DNA of 64,000 bases from WLMZ01 sp031410915 (GTDB lineage Bacteria > Actinomycetota > Acidimicrobiia > Acidimicrobiales > Ilumatobacteraceae): the NCBI GenBank assembly GCA_031410915.1, contig JANNZY010000002.1, forward strand, positions 1-64,000, in the 5' to 3' direction. The position numbers and the translations under genes are program-made. Below the pieces are notes generated by a model. The model ran no database searches and had not been told where the DNA came from. It was given only the letters and a program-made list of their open reading frames with translations. This document shows, one piece after another, positions 51,395 to 59,575 of this stretch (position 1 is its first letter; every line of letters starts with the position of its first letter).

Positions 51395-52582
51395 ATGACG
51401 ATGACGGAAACGGCACCCCCCAAGGCCGAGCGGTGGACAGCTCAGTGGAAGGAACTCTACGCCGAGGTGATCACGACCGGCCTGTGCACTGGTTGCGCTG
51501 GATGTGTCGTCACCTGTCCACACGACGTGATCGGCTACGAGCACGAAGAGGGCAAGTACATCCCCTTTCACCTCGAGCCCGAGCTCGGCCTGGACAACTG
51601 CATCCACGGCGAGAAGGGTTGCACCACGTGCACCCGCGCCTGTCCCCGTTTCCGGGCGTGGGAACCTGCGGCCGACATGCACCTGTTCGGCCGGACGCGT
51701 GAGCCCGACGAGATGGCCGGCGTCTGGCGCCAGCTGTACCTGACCCGGGCCAGCGACGACATGGTCCACAAGATCGGCCAAGACGGTGGCTTCGTCTCGG
51801 CGATGTTGATCTGGTTGATGGAGCACGACTACATCGAGGCCGCGATGGTCAGCGGCGTCGAAGACGACGATGCGTGGAAGGCGAAGCCGTCGCTCGTGCA
51901 CAACAAGGAAGAGATCCTCGCCACAGCGGGCAGCCGTTACACGTACTGCGCCAACCCACTCGCGCTGCGGACAGCGAAGGAGGAAGGCCTGACCAAGCTC
52001 GCCCTGGTCGGCATGGGCTGCCAGACATCGTCGCCGCCGATCATGTGGGACCGCAAGGCCGGAAAGGTCAGCAAGCCGTTCCAGTTCAACATCGGGCTGC
52101 TCTGCAGCAAGACGTTCGACGACGCGATCTTCCCCGAACTGTTCGAAGCCAAGTACGGCCTGGCCAAACAAGACATGGTCAAGATGAACATCAAGGGCGT
52201 CTTCCAGATCTGGATGAAGGACGGCTCGTATCACGAGATCGACCTCAAGGAATGCCACAAGTGGACTCGTCAAGGTTGCAAGAACTGTCCCGACTTCGCC
52301 GCCGAACACAGCGACATCGCCACCGGCGGCATCGGCGAGGACAACGATTGGACGCTCACCATCGTTCGCACGGAACTCGGCGAGGAAGTCATCAACCGGA
52401 TGATCGCCGACGGCAGCATCATCGCCCGCCCGGCGCAGGAGGACAAAGAGGCCATGCGCCTGTTGCGCCTGCTGTCGATCGTCAGTCGCCGCCGCTGGCC
52501 GGAGTTCGCCGATCGCGCCCCGTCGGTCGGCGTCCCCCCACCGAAGAAGAAGGCAGACGGCTCGGCCCCGGCTGCGCACTGA
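51395..52582 (+). CDS. F420 hydrogenase/dehydrogenase beta-subunit (FrhB) family protein
   Basis: A 395-residue iron-sulfur flavoprotein-type protein. The N-terminal part has two 4Fe-4S motifs: C31-x2-C34-x2-C37-x3-C41 and C69-x6-C76-x2-C79-x3-C83. The FrhB-family N-terminal domain (GQDGGFVSAMLIWLMEHDYI, about 129-148) and C-terminal domain (with GCKNCPDFAAEHSDIATGGIG, about 293-313) follow. FrhB-type proteins pass electrons between F420 or ferredoxin and a partner reductase. It stands alone, divergent from the molybdenum hydroxylase gene; a joint redox role is possible but only inferred from position. The 3' end overlaps the glycosylase gene by 101 bp. Confidence 0.88.
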   Translation: MTMTETAPPKAERWTAQWKELYAEVITTGLCTGCAGCVVTCPHDVIGYEHEEGKYIPFHLEPELGLDNCIHGEKGCTTCTRACPRFRAWEPAADMHLFGRTREPDEMAGVWRQLYLTRASDDMVHKIGQDGGFVSAMLIWLMEHDYIEAAMVSGVEDDDAWKAKPSLVHNKEEILATAGSRYTYCANPLALRTAKEEGLTKLALVGMGCQTSSPPIMWDRKAGKVSKPFQFNIGLLCSKTFDDAIFPELFEAKYGLAKQDMVKMNIKGVFQIWMKDGSYHEIDLKECHKWTRQGCKNCPDFAAEHSDIATGGIGEDNDWTLTIVRTELGEEVINRMIADGSIIARPAQEDKEAMRLLRLLSIVSRRRWPEFADRAPSVGVPPPKKKADGSAPAAH

Positions 52583-53237
52583 TCTCCACGGCCCGTTCGA
52601 AGACCGCGTCCAGCATCGGCTCGGTCAACCGCCCGGTGAACGTGTTCTGCTGACTGGGGTGGAACGAACACAGCAACACCAATCCGTTCGGCGCGACCAC
52701 TGATACGAGGTGGCCGAACTTCGGCCGCGGCCGCACCCCGAACTCGGAACACGCCGCCTCGTACGCGAAGGCGCCCAGGCAGACGACGACCCGCGCTCGC
52801 GGCAACAGCGCGAACTCGCGCTGCAGGAACGGCCGGCAAGCATCGCGTTCCGACGGCTCGGGCTTGTTACCCGGCGGCGCGCACTTGACGGCCGCGGCCA
52901 CCCAGGCGTCGGTCAGCGTCAACCCGTCGTCGGCACGCACCGACGTCGGCTGGTTGGCCAAGCCGGCCCGATGCATCGCCCGGAACAACCAGTCACCGCT
53001 GCGGTCGCCGGTGAACACGCGACCGGTCCGGTTCGCCCCGTGCGCAGCGGGCGCGAGTCCGAGCACCACGATCGACGCATCCGGATCACCGAAGCCCGAG
53101 ATCGGCCGGCCCCAGTAGTCGTCGTCGCGATACGACGCCCGTTTCACGACCGCGACCTGCTCGCGCCAGGCCACGAGACGCGGGCAGAGGCGGCACGCAT
53201 GCACCTCGCGTTCCAAGCTGGCGAGGGTGTCCTTCAC
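52482..53237 (-). CDS. Uracil-DNA glycosylase, family 5 (UdgB-like)
   Basis: A 251-residue DNA-repair enzyme that removes uracil (and other deaminated bases) from DNA. The cluster-binding Cys are present as HACRLCPRLVAWRE (Cys15, Cys18) plus VKCAPPGNKPEPSERDAC further on; the active-site motif GLAPAAHGANRTG lacks the usual catalytic Asp, as in family 5, and SFHPSQQN is the second motif. GTG 53237 has TAGCGT 7 nt upstream. The C-terminal 34 codons are antisense to the FrhB-like gene and rich in Gly/Arg/Ser, so they may be poorly conserved. It sits next to the actinobacterial trio on the other strand, with 27 bp between start codons. Confidence 0.88.
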   Translation of the reverse strand: MKDTLASLEREVHACRLCPRLVAWREQVAVVKRASYRDDDYWGRPISGFGDPDASIVVLGLAPAAHGANRTGRVFTGDRSGDWLFRAMHRAGLANQPTSVRADDGLTLTDAWVAAAVKCAPPGNKPEPSERDACRPFLQREFALLPRARVVVCLGAFAYEAACSEFGVRPRPKFGHLVSVVAPNGLVLLCSFHPSQQNTFTGRLTEPMLDAVFERAVEISAQPGPSRLPSSSVGGRRPTGRDRRTPASGGD

Positions 53238-53244
53238 CGGGTCG

Positions 53245-53250
53245 ACGCTA
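53245..53250 (-). promoter_or_regulatory. -10 hexamer of uracil-DNA glycosylase gene
   Basis: TAGCGT on the minus strand, 7 nt before GTG 53237; overlaps by 2 bp the opposite -10 at 53249-53254. Confidence 0.55.
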
Positions 53251-53254
53251 CATT
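53249..53254 (+). promoter_or_regulatory. -10 hexamer of MSMEG_4193-like operon
   Basis: TACATT ends 10 nt before ATG 53265 and shares two base pairs with the opposite -10 of the glycosylase gene. Confidence 0.5.
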
Positions 53255-53264
53255 GGCCTGCACG

Positions 53265-53915
53265 ATGGCGAAGAAGGCACCCCCCGGTCCGAAGCCCACA
53301 CTGATCCTGCTGGTCCGTCATGGCCAGACACCGACGACGGGCAAGATCCTCCCCGGTCGGGCGCCGGGTCTGCACCTCGCCGACTCCGGTCGGGACCAGG
53401 CCCAGGCTGCGGCCGACCGCATCGCCGCGCTGTCCACCGTCGATGCGATCTACGCCTCGCCGCTGGAGCGTGCCCGCGAGACGGCAGCCCCGATCGCCAA
53501 GGCGTTCGGGCAGAAGGTGGTCATCGAGAAGGGTTTGCTCGAGTGCGACTTCGGCCAGTGGACCGGTGCTGAGTTGAAGGCGTTGATGAAGCTGCCCGAG
53601 TGGACCACCGTGCAGCGCTCGCCCTCCACGTTCCGGTTCCCGGGCGGCGAGAGCTTCACCGAGATGCAGACCCGCATCGTCAGTGCACTGGATCGCATCT
53701 GCACCGCTCACCCGGGCGGCACCGTCGTCTGCGTGTCCCACGCCGATCCGATCAAGGCCGCGGTCGCCCACGCGATGGGCACACACATCGACCTGTTCCA
53801 GCGCATCGTCATCTCCACGTGCTCGATCAGCGCCATCGCCTACAGCGTCGGTGGCCCGGTCGTGCTCACCGTCAACTCCACCGGCGGCTCGCTGAGCGAG
53901 CTGCGTCCGTCCTAG
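53265..53915 (+). CDS. Histidine-phosphatase superfamily protein (MSMEG_4193 type)
   Basis: A 216-residue protein of the phosphoglycerate-mutase-like fold. The catalytic RHG motif is in LLVRHGQTP (about 15-23), an internal SPLERARETA near 64-73 follows, and the second catalytic His is in VCVSHADPIKAA (about 158-169). The order with DUF3090 and SCO1664-like genes matches the uncharacterised trio known from actinobacteria (TIGR03848, TIGR03847, TIGR03843), so the specific family MSMEG_4193 is assigned from context and sequence. The substrate is unknown. ATG 53265 is preceded by TACATT, leaderless type. Confidence 0.87.
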   Translation: MAKKAPPGPKPTLILLVRHGQTPTTGKILPGRAPGLHLADSGRDQAQAAADRIAALSTVDAIYASPLERARETAAPIAKAFGQKVVIEKGLLECDFGQWTGAELKALMKLPEWTTVQRSPSTFRFPGGESFTEMQTRIVSALDRICTAHPGGTVVCVSHADPIKAAVAHAMGTHIDLFQRIVISTCSISAIAYSVGGPVVLTVNSTGGSLSELRPS

Positions 53916-53927
53916 GGGAGGCTGCAC

Positions 53928-54440
53928 ATGGGCGTCTTCTACCAACTCGACGATGTGGATGCGTTCACCACCGCTGCGATCGGGCGTCCCGGCCAACGCG
54001 TCTTCTACCTCCAGGTCCGCCACGGTGAGACGCGCATCACCGTCAAGTGTGAGAAGCAACAGGCCAGTGCGATCGCCGAGTACCTGCGCAAGGTGATGAA
54101 CGACCTTCCCGCACCGAGCGCGAAGCCGCTGCCGACGACGTTCGAGTTGCAGGAGCCGGTCGAGCCCGCGTTCGTGCTCGGCGCGATCGGCCTCGGCTAC
54201 GACCGTGACACCGACCGCCTGCTGATCCAACTGGAAGAAGTCGTCACCGTCGACGAGAACGGCGAGCCCGATCCCGATGCGCTCGAGGACCGCGGCCACG
54301 TCCGGCTCCTGCTGCAGCGTGGTCAGGCGCTGGCGTTCTGCGAGCACACCGAAGAGGTCGTCGCCGCTGGTCGTCCGGCGTGCTTGTTCTGCGGTCGCCC
54401 GCTCGATCCCGACGGACATCCATGCCCGAAGATGAACTAG
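53928..54440 (+). CDS. DUF3090 family protein
   Basis: A 170-residue protein of the actinobacterial DUF3090 family (TIGR03847). It starts GVFYQLDDVDAFTTAAIGRPG as family members do, includes GQRVFYLQVRHG near residues 22-33, and ends in a small Cys-rich region (RPACLFCGRPLDPDGHPCP, about 148-166) that resembles half a zinc ribbon. A strong GGGGAGG site at 53915-53921 lies 6 nt before ATG 53928. Second gene of the trio; its end overlaps the SCO1664-like gene by 19 bp. Function unknown. Confidence 0.88.
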   Translation: MGVFYQLDDVDAFTTAAIGRPGQRVFYLQVRHGETRITVKCEKQQASAIAEYLRKVMNDLPAPSAKPLPTTFELQEPVEPAFVLGAIGLGYDRDTDRLLIQLEEVVTVDENGEPDPDALEDRGHVRLLLQRGQALAFCEHTEEVVAAGRPACLFCGRPLDPDGHPCPKMN

Positions 54441-55159
54441 CCGGGCAACAGACCCAGCAGATCCAGCAGGCGCAGCTGGACCTGTTGCGCCACGGTGAGC
54501 TCGACATCGAAGGTCGGATGCCGTGGAGCAGCAACGCGACGTTCCTCGTCAACCTGCGCCACGGCGATGCCCGCGGTCAGGGCATCTACAAACCGCTGCG
54601 CGGCGAGCGACCGCTGTGGGACTTCGAGCCAGGCCTGTACAAGCGTGAGGTCGCCACGTACCTGGTGTCGGAGGCGATGGGCATGCACATCGTGCCACCG
54701 ACCATCGTGCGCGACGGCCCATTCGGCGAGGGCTCTGTGCAGTGGTTCGTCGATGCCGACCATCAGGAGCATTACTTCACGATCTACGAGAAGCGCCTCG
54801 ACCTGCACGACCGGCTGCGCGAGATGGCCGTGTTCGACGTCATCGTCAACAACACCGATCGCAAGAGCGGTCATTGCCTACTCGCCAGGGATGGCAGCAT
54901 CTGGGGTATCGACCACGGCCTGTGCTTCGCATCCAGCTTCAAGCTGCGCACCGTGATCTGGGAGTTCGGCGGCGAGCCACTCCCCGATCAGGTGATCGAA
55001 CCGTTGCACCGACTGCTCGCCGGCGTGCCGCTGGGCATCGCCGCACTGCTCGACGACGACGAGGTCGCTGCGATCCAAGAACGCTCCGAATGGCTGCTTG
55101 AGCGCGGCGAGTTGCCCATCGACGAATCCGGACGGCGCTACCCGTGGCCGATGGTCTGA
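54422..55159 (+). CDS. SCO1664-family protein (PI3/PI4-kinase-like fold)
   Basis: A 245-residue protein of the actinobacterial SCO1664 family (TIGR03843). Kinase-like elements can be seen: a Lys in GIYKPLRGERPLWDFEPG (about 49-66), FDVIVNNTDRKSGHCLL (about 138-154) resembling the catalytic loop with Asn-Asn-x-Asp-Arg, and WGIDHGLCF (about 160-168) resembling the DFG-type metal loop as IDHG. This relates it to the PI3/PI4-kinase-like (HipA-like) superfamily. ATG 54422 lies inside the end of the DUF3090 gene. The last 16 bp overlap the next gene. Confidence 0.87.
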   Translation: MPEDELAGQQTQQIQQAQLDLLRHGELDIEGRMPWSSNATFLVNLRHGDARGQGIYKPLRGERPLWDFEPGLYKREVATYLVSEAMGMHIVPPTIVRDGPFGEGSVQWFVDADHQEHYFTIYEKRLDLHDRLREMAVFDVIVNNTDRKSGHCLLARDGSIWGIDHGLCFASSFKLRTVIWEFGGEPLPDQVIEPLHRLLAGVPLGIAALLDDDEVAAIQERSEWLLERGELPIDESGRRYPWPMV

Positions 55160-56157
55160 GCGGCCACGACACGCCGGACGAACTGGACGCATTGATCGGG
55201 CGCGCCGATCTCGACGCACTCGTCCGCCTGGTCGACACCCGCACCACGACACGCGACTGGGCCGGACTGCTGGACCTGCGCGAGCGGGCTCGGCTCGCCG
55301 CGGCAACCGGTCAGCAGCTGTGGCCGGCATCGTCACTGGCCGAGTTCCGACTCGCGCTGCTCGCCCCGGCTTACTGGGCGGCACAGGTGTTGGACGAGGA
55401 CAGTGGCCTCTTCAGCATCGGACCGCTGACCGAGGTCGTTGCCCAGAACCACACGTGGGACGAGTTGTCGCGGCTGCTGGTGCTGGATCCACGCGCCGGC
55501 TTCGTTGCCCACGAGCGCGTCTTGCGTGGCGAGATGATCGACACCGAAGACCTGCCCGACGTGCTCGGCCTGCCCTACGAGCTGCAGCCCTGGGAACCCG
55601 AGTACGTGCTCGCGCTGTACAGCCAGCAGTCGGCGACGTTCGAGTCACCGCCGCGCCCGGCGCGCGGCGCGGCCGTCGATCGGCACCGCGTCGACGGGGC
55701 GCTCGTCGACGATCCCGACGTGGTGCTCGCGGTGCGTCAGCTGGTCGAGCCGTGGACCGCCGAATCGAACGGGCGGGCCGACATCGTGTGTGTCGAAGGA
55801 ACGGTGGAGGATGCGGTCGCCGCACTCGACCCACCAGCCGCACTGCTGTCCGAGATCAGCTGTGGCACGGCGCTGCAGTGGTTGGCATGGGCCGGTGCAA
55901 GTGGTGGTGCGTGCGGCCGCCGGCGCGGGGCCGCGCTCGGCCGCTTCGGTGCATGGTGGCTCGTGGCCGCGCTCGGAGGCGCGACCGAGGAGTGGCCGCT
56001 GTCGCCGCACGGCATCGGCGAGCTGGCCGAAGATCTGCAGTGGTACTGGTGGGACGACGACGAGCCGGCCCACGGCTGGCAGCTGCAGCTGGCAATCGAG
56101 TCTCCGACGGAGGGACTGGCGTGGGCGATCCGCGCCAGCGACTCAGATGTCCAATGA
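55144..56157 (+). CDS. Hypothetical protein coupled to the DUF3090/SCO1664 trio
   Basis: A 337-residue protein without a family I can name. No signal peptide or clear membrane segment. The N-terminal third is helical (LDALVRLVDTRTTTRDWAGL; LWPASSLAEFRLALLAPAYW; FSIGPLTEVVAQNHTWDELS), the middle has FVAHERVLRGEMI followed by LPYELQPWEPEYVLALYSQQ, and the end is Gly/Trp-rich (GASGGACGRRRGAALGRFGA; DLQWYWWDDDEPAHGWQLQL). The pattern PLTEVVAQNHTW and the hydrophobic core resemble helical-repeat proteins. GTG 55144 overlaps the SCO1664-like gene by 16 bp, so it is a fourth member of the operon in this lineage. The 3' end overlaps the GH18 gene by 15 bp. Confidence 0.72.
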   Translation: MADGLSGHDTPDELDALIGRADLDALVRLVDTRTTTRDWAGLLDLRERARLAAATGQQLWPASSLAEFRLALLAPAYWAAQVLDEDSGLFSIGPLTEVVAQNHTWDELSRLLVLDPRAGFVAHERVLRGEMIDTEDLPDVLGLPYELQPWEPEYVLALYSQQSATFESPPRPARGAAVDRHRVDGALVDDPDVVLAVRQLVEPWTAESNGRADIVCVEGTVEDAVAALDPPAALLSEISCGTALQWLAWAGASGGACGRRRGAALGRFGAWWLVAALGGATEEWPLSPHGIGELAEDLQWYWWDDDEPAHGWQLQLAIESPTEGLAWAIRASDSDVQ

Positions 56158-58557
56158 GCCGAACGCGTCGACCACGACGTGGGCCTTGACGTTGCTGTAG
56201 ACGCAGATCGACCCGTTCGCCGACAGGGTCGTGACAACCAGGTTGGGCAGCGTCTGCTGCGGCGCGAAGTTGACGTTGGACACGAGTGGTCGCGCCGTGC
56301 CACACGGGTAGACGGTCACGAAGCCGGCCAGCTCGGTTTGGTCGACGGTGACGTTGAGGATCACCGTGTCCGGCGTCTCGGGCAATGCGCCACGCGCGGC
56401 GATCGGCACCTCGATCGTCGACGCCGCACTCATCTTGCCGACCGCGTTGGACTGCCCGTCGATGGTGCTCAGACCGGTGCGCGTCTCCAGCAGCCGCACC
56501 GGTGCCGGCAACGGCGAGAACTTGACCGGATCGAGCGCGCCGAAGACGTCGACCACGACGTCGGTCGTGTTCGACGCAAAGATGCACGCAGTGCCCGTCG
56601 CGCTGAGCGCGGTGACGACGGCGTTGGGAGCGATGGCGCCCGGCGTGAAGTTGACGTTCGATGTCAAGGGCTGCGGGCCGTCGCACGGCCACACCGTCAG
56701 GTAGCCGTTGCTGCCGGCACCGACCGAGGTGACGTTGAGCACAGCCGACTTCGCGCCGGCAGGCACGCCACCGCGCCCGGCGACCTGCACCTGCAACGCC
56801 GTACCCACCTGCACCGGTCCGACGCCGGCCACCTGACCGTCGATCGTCTGCTCGCCAACACGCGTGTCGGCGAGGCGGGCCGGTGCCGTGGTCGGGGCGA
56901 ACGTGGCGGCGGGGAGCACGTTGAACACGTCGACGAGGAGCTGCGCCGGTGACTGGTTGTAGAGGCAGACCGTGCCCGTCGCCGACAGCCGGGTGATGAC
57001 CGAGTTGGAGATCACCTGACCGTTGCGCACGTTCAGGTTGGACGTGAGCGGTCGCGGCGCATCACACGGATAGACCGTGACGAAGCCGGTGCCCTCGCCG
57101 ACCGCCGTCACGTTCAGCGTCACCGCCTTGGCGTCCTTGGCGATCGCGCCACGCCCGGCGATCTGCAGTGTCAGCACTTCGCCGGCCTCCTGCCGGCCAC
57201 CACCGGCCATCAGCCCGTCCGCTGTCTTCTGCCCGGCACGTGTGTCCAGGAACCGTCCGGGAAGTGGTCCGGCAGAGAAGATCGGGATCGGGTACGGCGC
57301 CACCACGGCGGGTGCCTGCGGGTTGGGTGCCAGCGGTGCCGGCGGTGTCCACGGCTGACCGGCCCGCGCCGCGGCGATCGCGTCCCACGTCGCCGTGTCG
57401 TCGTAACCGAGCGCCCAGATGCCGACGCCGGCGATGCCTTTCGACTGGGCGAGTTGCACGCGCCGGTAGATGGCCTCGGCGTCGGAGTAGAAGACCTTGC
57501 GGTAGATGTTGCAGAGCACGGTCGCGCCGGAGGCGTCGGGACCGTTGAACGAATCGACGTACTCGTAGACCTTCTCCTGCGGATCGCTGAGGCCGGTCAC
57601 CGTCAGCATGGTCCGTGGCGGCCCCCACGTCGGCGTGACGCCCTTGCGTGCGGCATGCGCCGCCACGGTCGCCGCAGTCACGCTCTTGCGCTTCAGTTCG
57701 TTGGCCGACGTCACCGTCTTCGGACAGCTGCCGTCGATCTTGGTGACGACGTCGTTTCCATACGCGGCGATGCCCATGACCACCTTGGCGGCCGCCATGC
57801 CGGGCACCTTCAATGCCGCGTCGATGCTGTTGCTCACCCACTGGTACGGCGCGATCGCACCTGCCGAGTTGCCGCTGTAGGAATACGTCATGATGCGGAT
57901 CCGGTCCACGTACTGCGCGAGAGCCGGGTAGTTGTAGACCCAATAACCACTCGACGATGACTTGGCGTTGTCGTAGATCGGCGGCACGGCAACGGCCAGC
58001 GTGCGCCCATCGGTGTGCAACCGCGTCGACAGCTCGGCCATGAACGCTCCGAAAGCGTCGAACGTCGTCGGCCACGACGACCGGGCATCGGCGAACGCGA
58101 ACTGCTCGTAGTCGATGTCGATGCCGCTGAAGCCGTTGTTCGCTGCAAACGTCGCGATCGCGTCGACGTGTGCAGCGCGGCTGTTCGGGTCGGCCAGAAT
58201 GCCGGCCATCTGGTTCGCGCCGAGCCCGTCGACGATGGTGGCGACGATCGGCTTGCCGGCGTTGGCGGCCGCCGTCTTGTAGGCGCTGAGCGACGCTGAC
58301 ATCGGGCTCTGCGTGTAGTCGATCACCGTCGCGCTCTTCGCTGCCCAGAAGAACGGGGTCAGCTCGGAGAACACCTCGGGACGCTGCTTGAACGAGTTCA
58401 GCGCGTCGGTCGACTCCCAATACGGAGCCCAGGCCATCACATCGATCGCTGGCGCAGCGGACGCGGGCGGCGGCGTGGGCAGGGCGACGGGGAGCCCGGC
58501 GAGGGCTGCCGACAGCGCTGCGCACGCGACGAAGCGACGCATCACGACACGGTGCAT
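56143..58557 (-). CDS. Secreted GH18 glycosidase with three C-terminal repeats
   Basis: An 804-residue exported protein. Signal peptide residues 1-35. The GH18 domain (about 36-410) starts IDVMAWAPYWEST and has the catalytic motif GFSGIDIDYEQ (145-152), with Glu151 as proton donor; MTYSYSGNSAGA and IWALGYDD are further barrel strands. A Pro-rich linker leads to three tandem repeats (about 430-550, 555-680 and 685-804). Each begins with a FLDTR/LADTR/LLETR word, has an LNVT strand, a PC (YPCD/WPCD/YPCG) and a VVDVFG-like end. The GH18 type resembles YaaH/chitinase-like cortex hydrolases. ATG 58557 follows TATGGT by 7 nt, ahead of ATG 58542. Confidence 0.88.
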   Translation of the reverse strand: MHRVVMRRFVACAALSAALAGLPVALPTPPPASAAPAIDVMAWAPYWESTDALNSFKQRPEVFSELTPFFWAAKSATVIDYTQSPMSASLSAYKTAAANAGKPIVATIVDGLGANQMAGILADPNSRAAHVDAIATFAANNGFSGIDIDYEQFAFADARSSWPTTFDAFGAFMAELSTRLHTDGRTLAVAVPPIYDNAKSSSSGYWVYNYPALAQYVDRIRIMTYSYSGNSAGAIAPYQWVSNSIDAALKVPGMAAAKVVMGIAAYGNDVVTKIDGSCPKTVTSANELKRKSVTAATVAAHAARKGVTPTWGPPRTMLTVTGLSDPQEKVYEYVDSFNGPDASGATVLCNIYRKVFYSDAEAIYRRVQLAQSKGIAGVGIWALGYDDTATWDAIAAARAGQPWTPPAPLAPNPQAPAVVAPYPIPIFSAGPLPGRFLDTRAGQKTADGLMAGGGRQEAGEVLTLQIAGRGAIAKDAKAVTLNVTAVGEGTGFVTVYPCDAPRPLTSNLNVRNGQVISNSVITRLSATGTVCLYNQSPAQLLVDVFNVLPAATFAPTTAPARLADTRVGEQTIDGQVAGVGPVQVGTALQVQVAGRGGVPAGAKSAVLNVTSVGAGSNGYLTVWPCDGPQPLTSNVNFTPGAIAPNAVVTALSATGTACIFASNTTDVVVDVFGALDPVKFSPLPAPVRLLETRTGLSTIDGQSNAVGKMSAASTIEVPIAARGALPETPDTVILNVTVDQTELAGFVTVYPCGTARPLVSNVNFAPQQTLPNLVVTTLSANGSICVYSNVKAHVVVDAFGSLDI

Positions 58558-58564
58558 ACGCCCA

Positions 58565-58570
58565 ACCATA
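58565..58570 (-). promoter_or_regulatory. -10 hexamer of GH18 gene
   Basis: TATGGT on the minus strand, 7 nt before ATG 58557; it overlaps the earlier in-frame ATG at 58569 and so favours 58557. Confidence 0.5.
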
Positions 58571-58610
58571 GATCGCCGGTTCCGCGGATTCGTCGCGGCA
58601 CCGAGAGCGG

Positions 58611-59564
58611 TCAGCGGGACTGCAGGGCTTCGATCAGCTTGGGCAGGACTTTGTGGACGTCGCCGACGATGCCGAGATCGGCAATGCCGAAGATGGGGGC
58701 TTCTTTGTCCTTGTTGATAGCGATGATGTTCTTCGCGCCCTTCATGCCGACCATGTGCTGCGTGGCTCCGGAGATGCCGGCGGCGATGTACACGGTGGGT
58801 TTGACGACCTTGCCGGTCTGGCCGACCTGGTAGCTGTAGGGCACCCAGCCGGCGTCGACGATGGCACGCGACGCGCCGGGCGCGCCCTTCAGCAGCTTGG
58901 CCAGCTGCTCGACCATCTCGTACTTCGCAGCCTCACCCAGGCCACGACCACCCGACACCACGATCGCGGCTTCGTCCAGCTTGGGACCGGTGCTCTCTTC
59001 GACGTGGACCTCGGTCACCCTCGCCGCACCCGCGGCGCCAAGATCGCCGGCCGGGGCCGACACGACCTCGGCCGCGCTGCCACCGGCGGACTCGGCGGCG
59101 AAGCTCTTCGGCCGGAACGTGGCCAGGAACGGGGCACTGCCCGAGAACTGCGTCGTGACCAACACGTTGCCACCAAAGATCGGCGTGGTCACGCTGACCG
59201 CGTCGCCGTCGATGGTGATGCCGACGTTGTTGGTCAGCACCGTCTTGTCCAGCTTGACCGACAGACGGGCGACGATGTCGCGACCCTCGGTGGTCTGCGG
59301 GAACAGGATCAGATCGGGTGAGGTACCGCCGGCGATGACGGCCTTCATCGCCGACGCGACGGCGACTCCGTGCAGGCTTCCACCGAGATCGCCGGTCGCG
59401 TAGACCTTGGACGCGCCGAACTCGCCGAGTGCTGCGGCAACGCCGGAAGCGTCACCACCGAAGAATGCGCTCACGTCGCCGAGGCTGCGCGCCTTGGTGA
59501 GCAGTTCCAGCGTGGCTGTCGTCGGCGCGCCGTTGGCCGCTTGTGCAAAGACCCAGATGTTCAT
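58611..59564 (-). CDS. etfA: Electron transfer flavoprotein alpha subunit
   Basis: FAD-binding subunit of the ETF that takes electrons from acyl-CoA and other dehydrogenases. The 317-residue protein has the N-terminal domain (NIWVFAQAANG...) and the C-terminal FAD domain with VVSGGRGLGEAAKYE (about 198-212), GASRAIVDAGWVP, SYQVGQTGKVVKPTVYIAAGISGATQH-type motif and NKDKEAPIFGIADLGIVGD (about 283-301). Start ATG 59564 with GAGGAA 8 nt upstream, located over the end of etfB; the gap to etfB is 11 bp. Typical etfB-etfA operon. Confidence 0.96.
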   Translation of the reverse strand: MNIWVFAQAANGAPTTATLELLTKARSLGDVSAFFGGDASGVAAALGEFGASKVYATGDLGGSLHGVAVASAMKAVIAGGTSPDLILFPQTTEGRDIVARLSVKLDKTVLTNNVGITIDGDAVSVTTPIFGGNVLVTTQFSGSAPFLATFRPKSFAAESAGGSAAEVVSAPAGDLGAAGAARVTEVHVEESTGPKLDEAAIVVSGGRGLGEAAKYEMVEQLAKLLKGAPGASRAIVDAGWVPYSYQVGQTGKVVKPTVYIAAGISGATQHMVGMKGAKNIIAINKDKEAPIFGIADLGIVGDVHKVLPKLIEALQSR

Positions 59565-59575
59565 GATGCGGTTCC

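Noticed and set aside
51368..52579. Upstream extension of the hydroxylase frame through the FrhB-like gene (total 1159 codons)
   Set aside because: The hydroxylase N-terminus starts at ATG 51367 behind a perfect AAAGGAG site; the extension is antisense to the 8-Cys protein.
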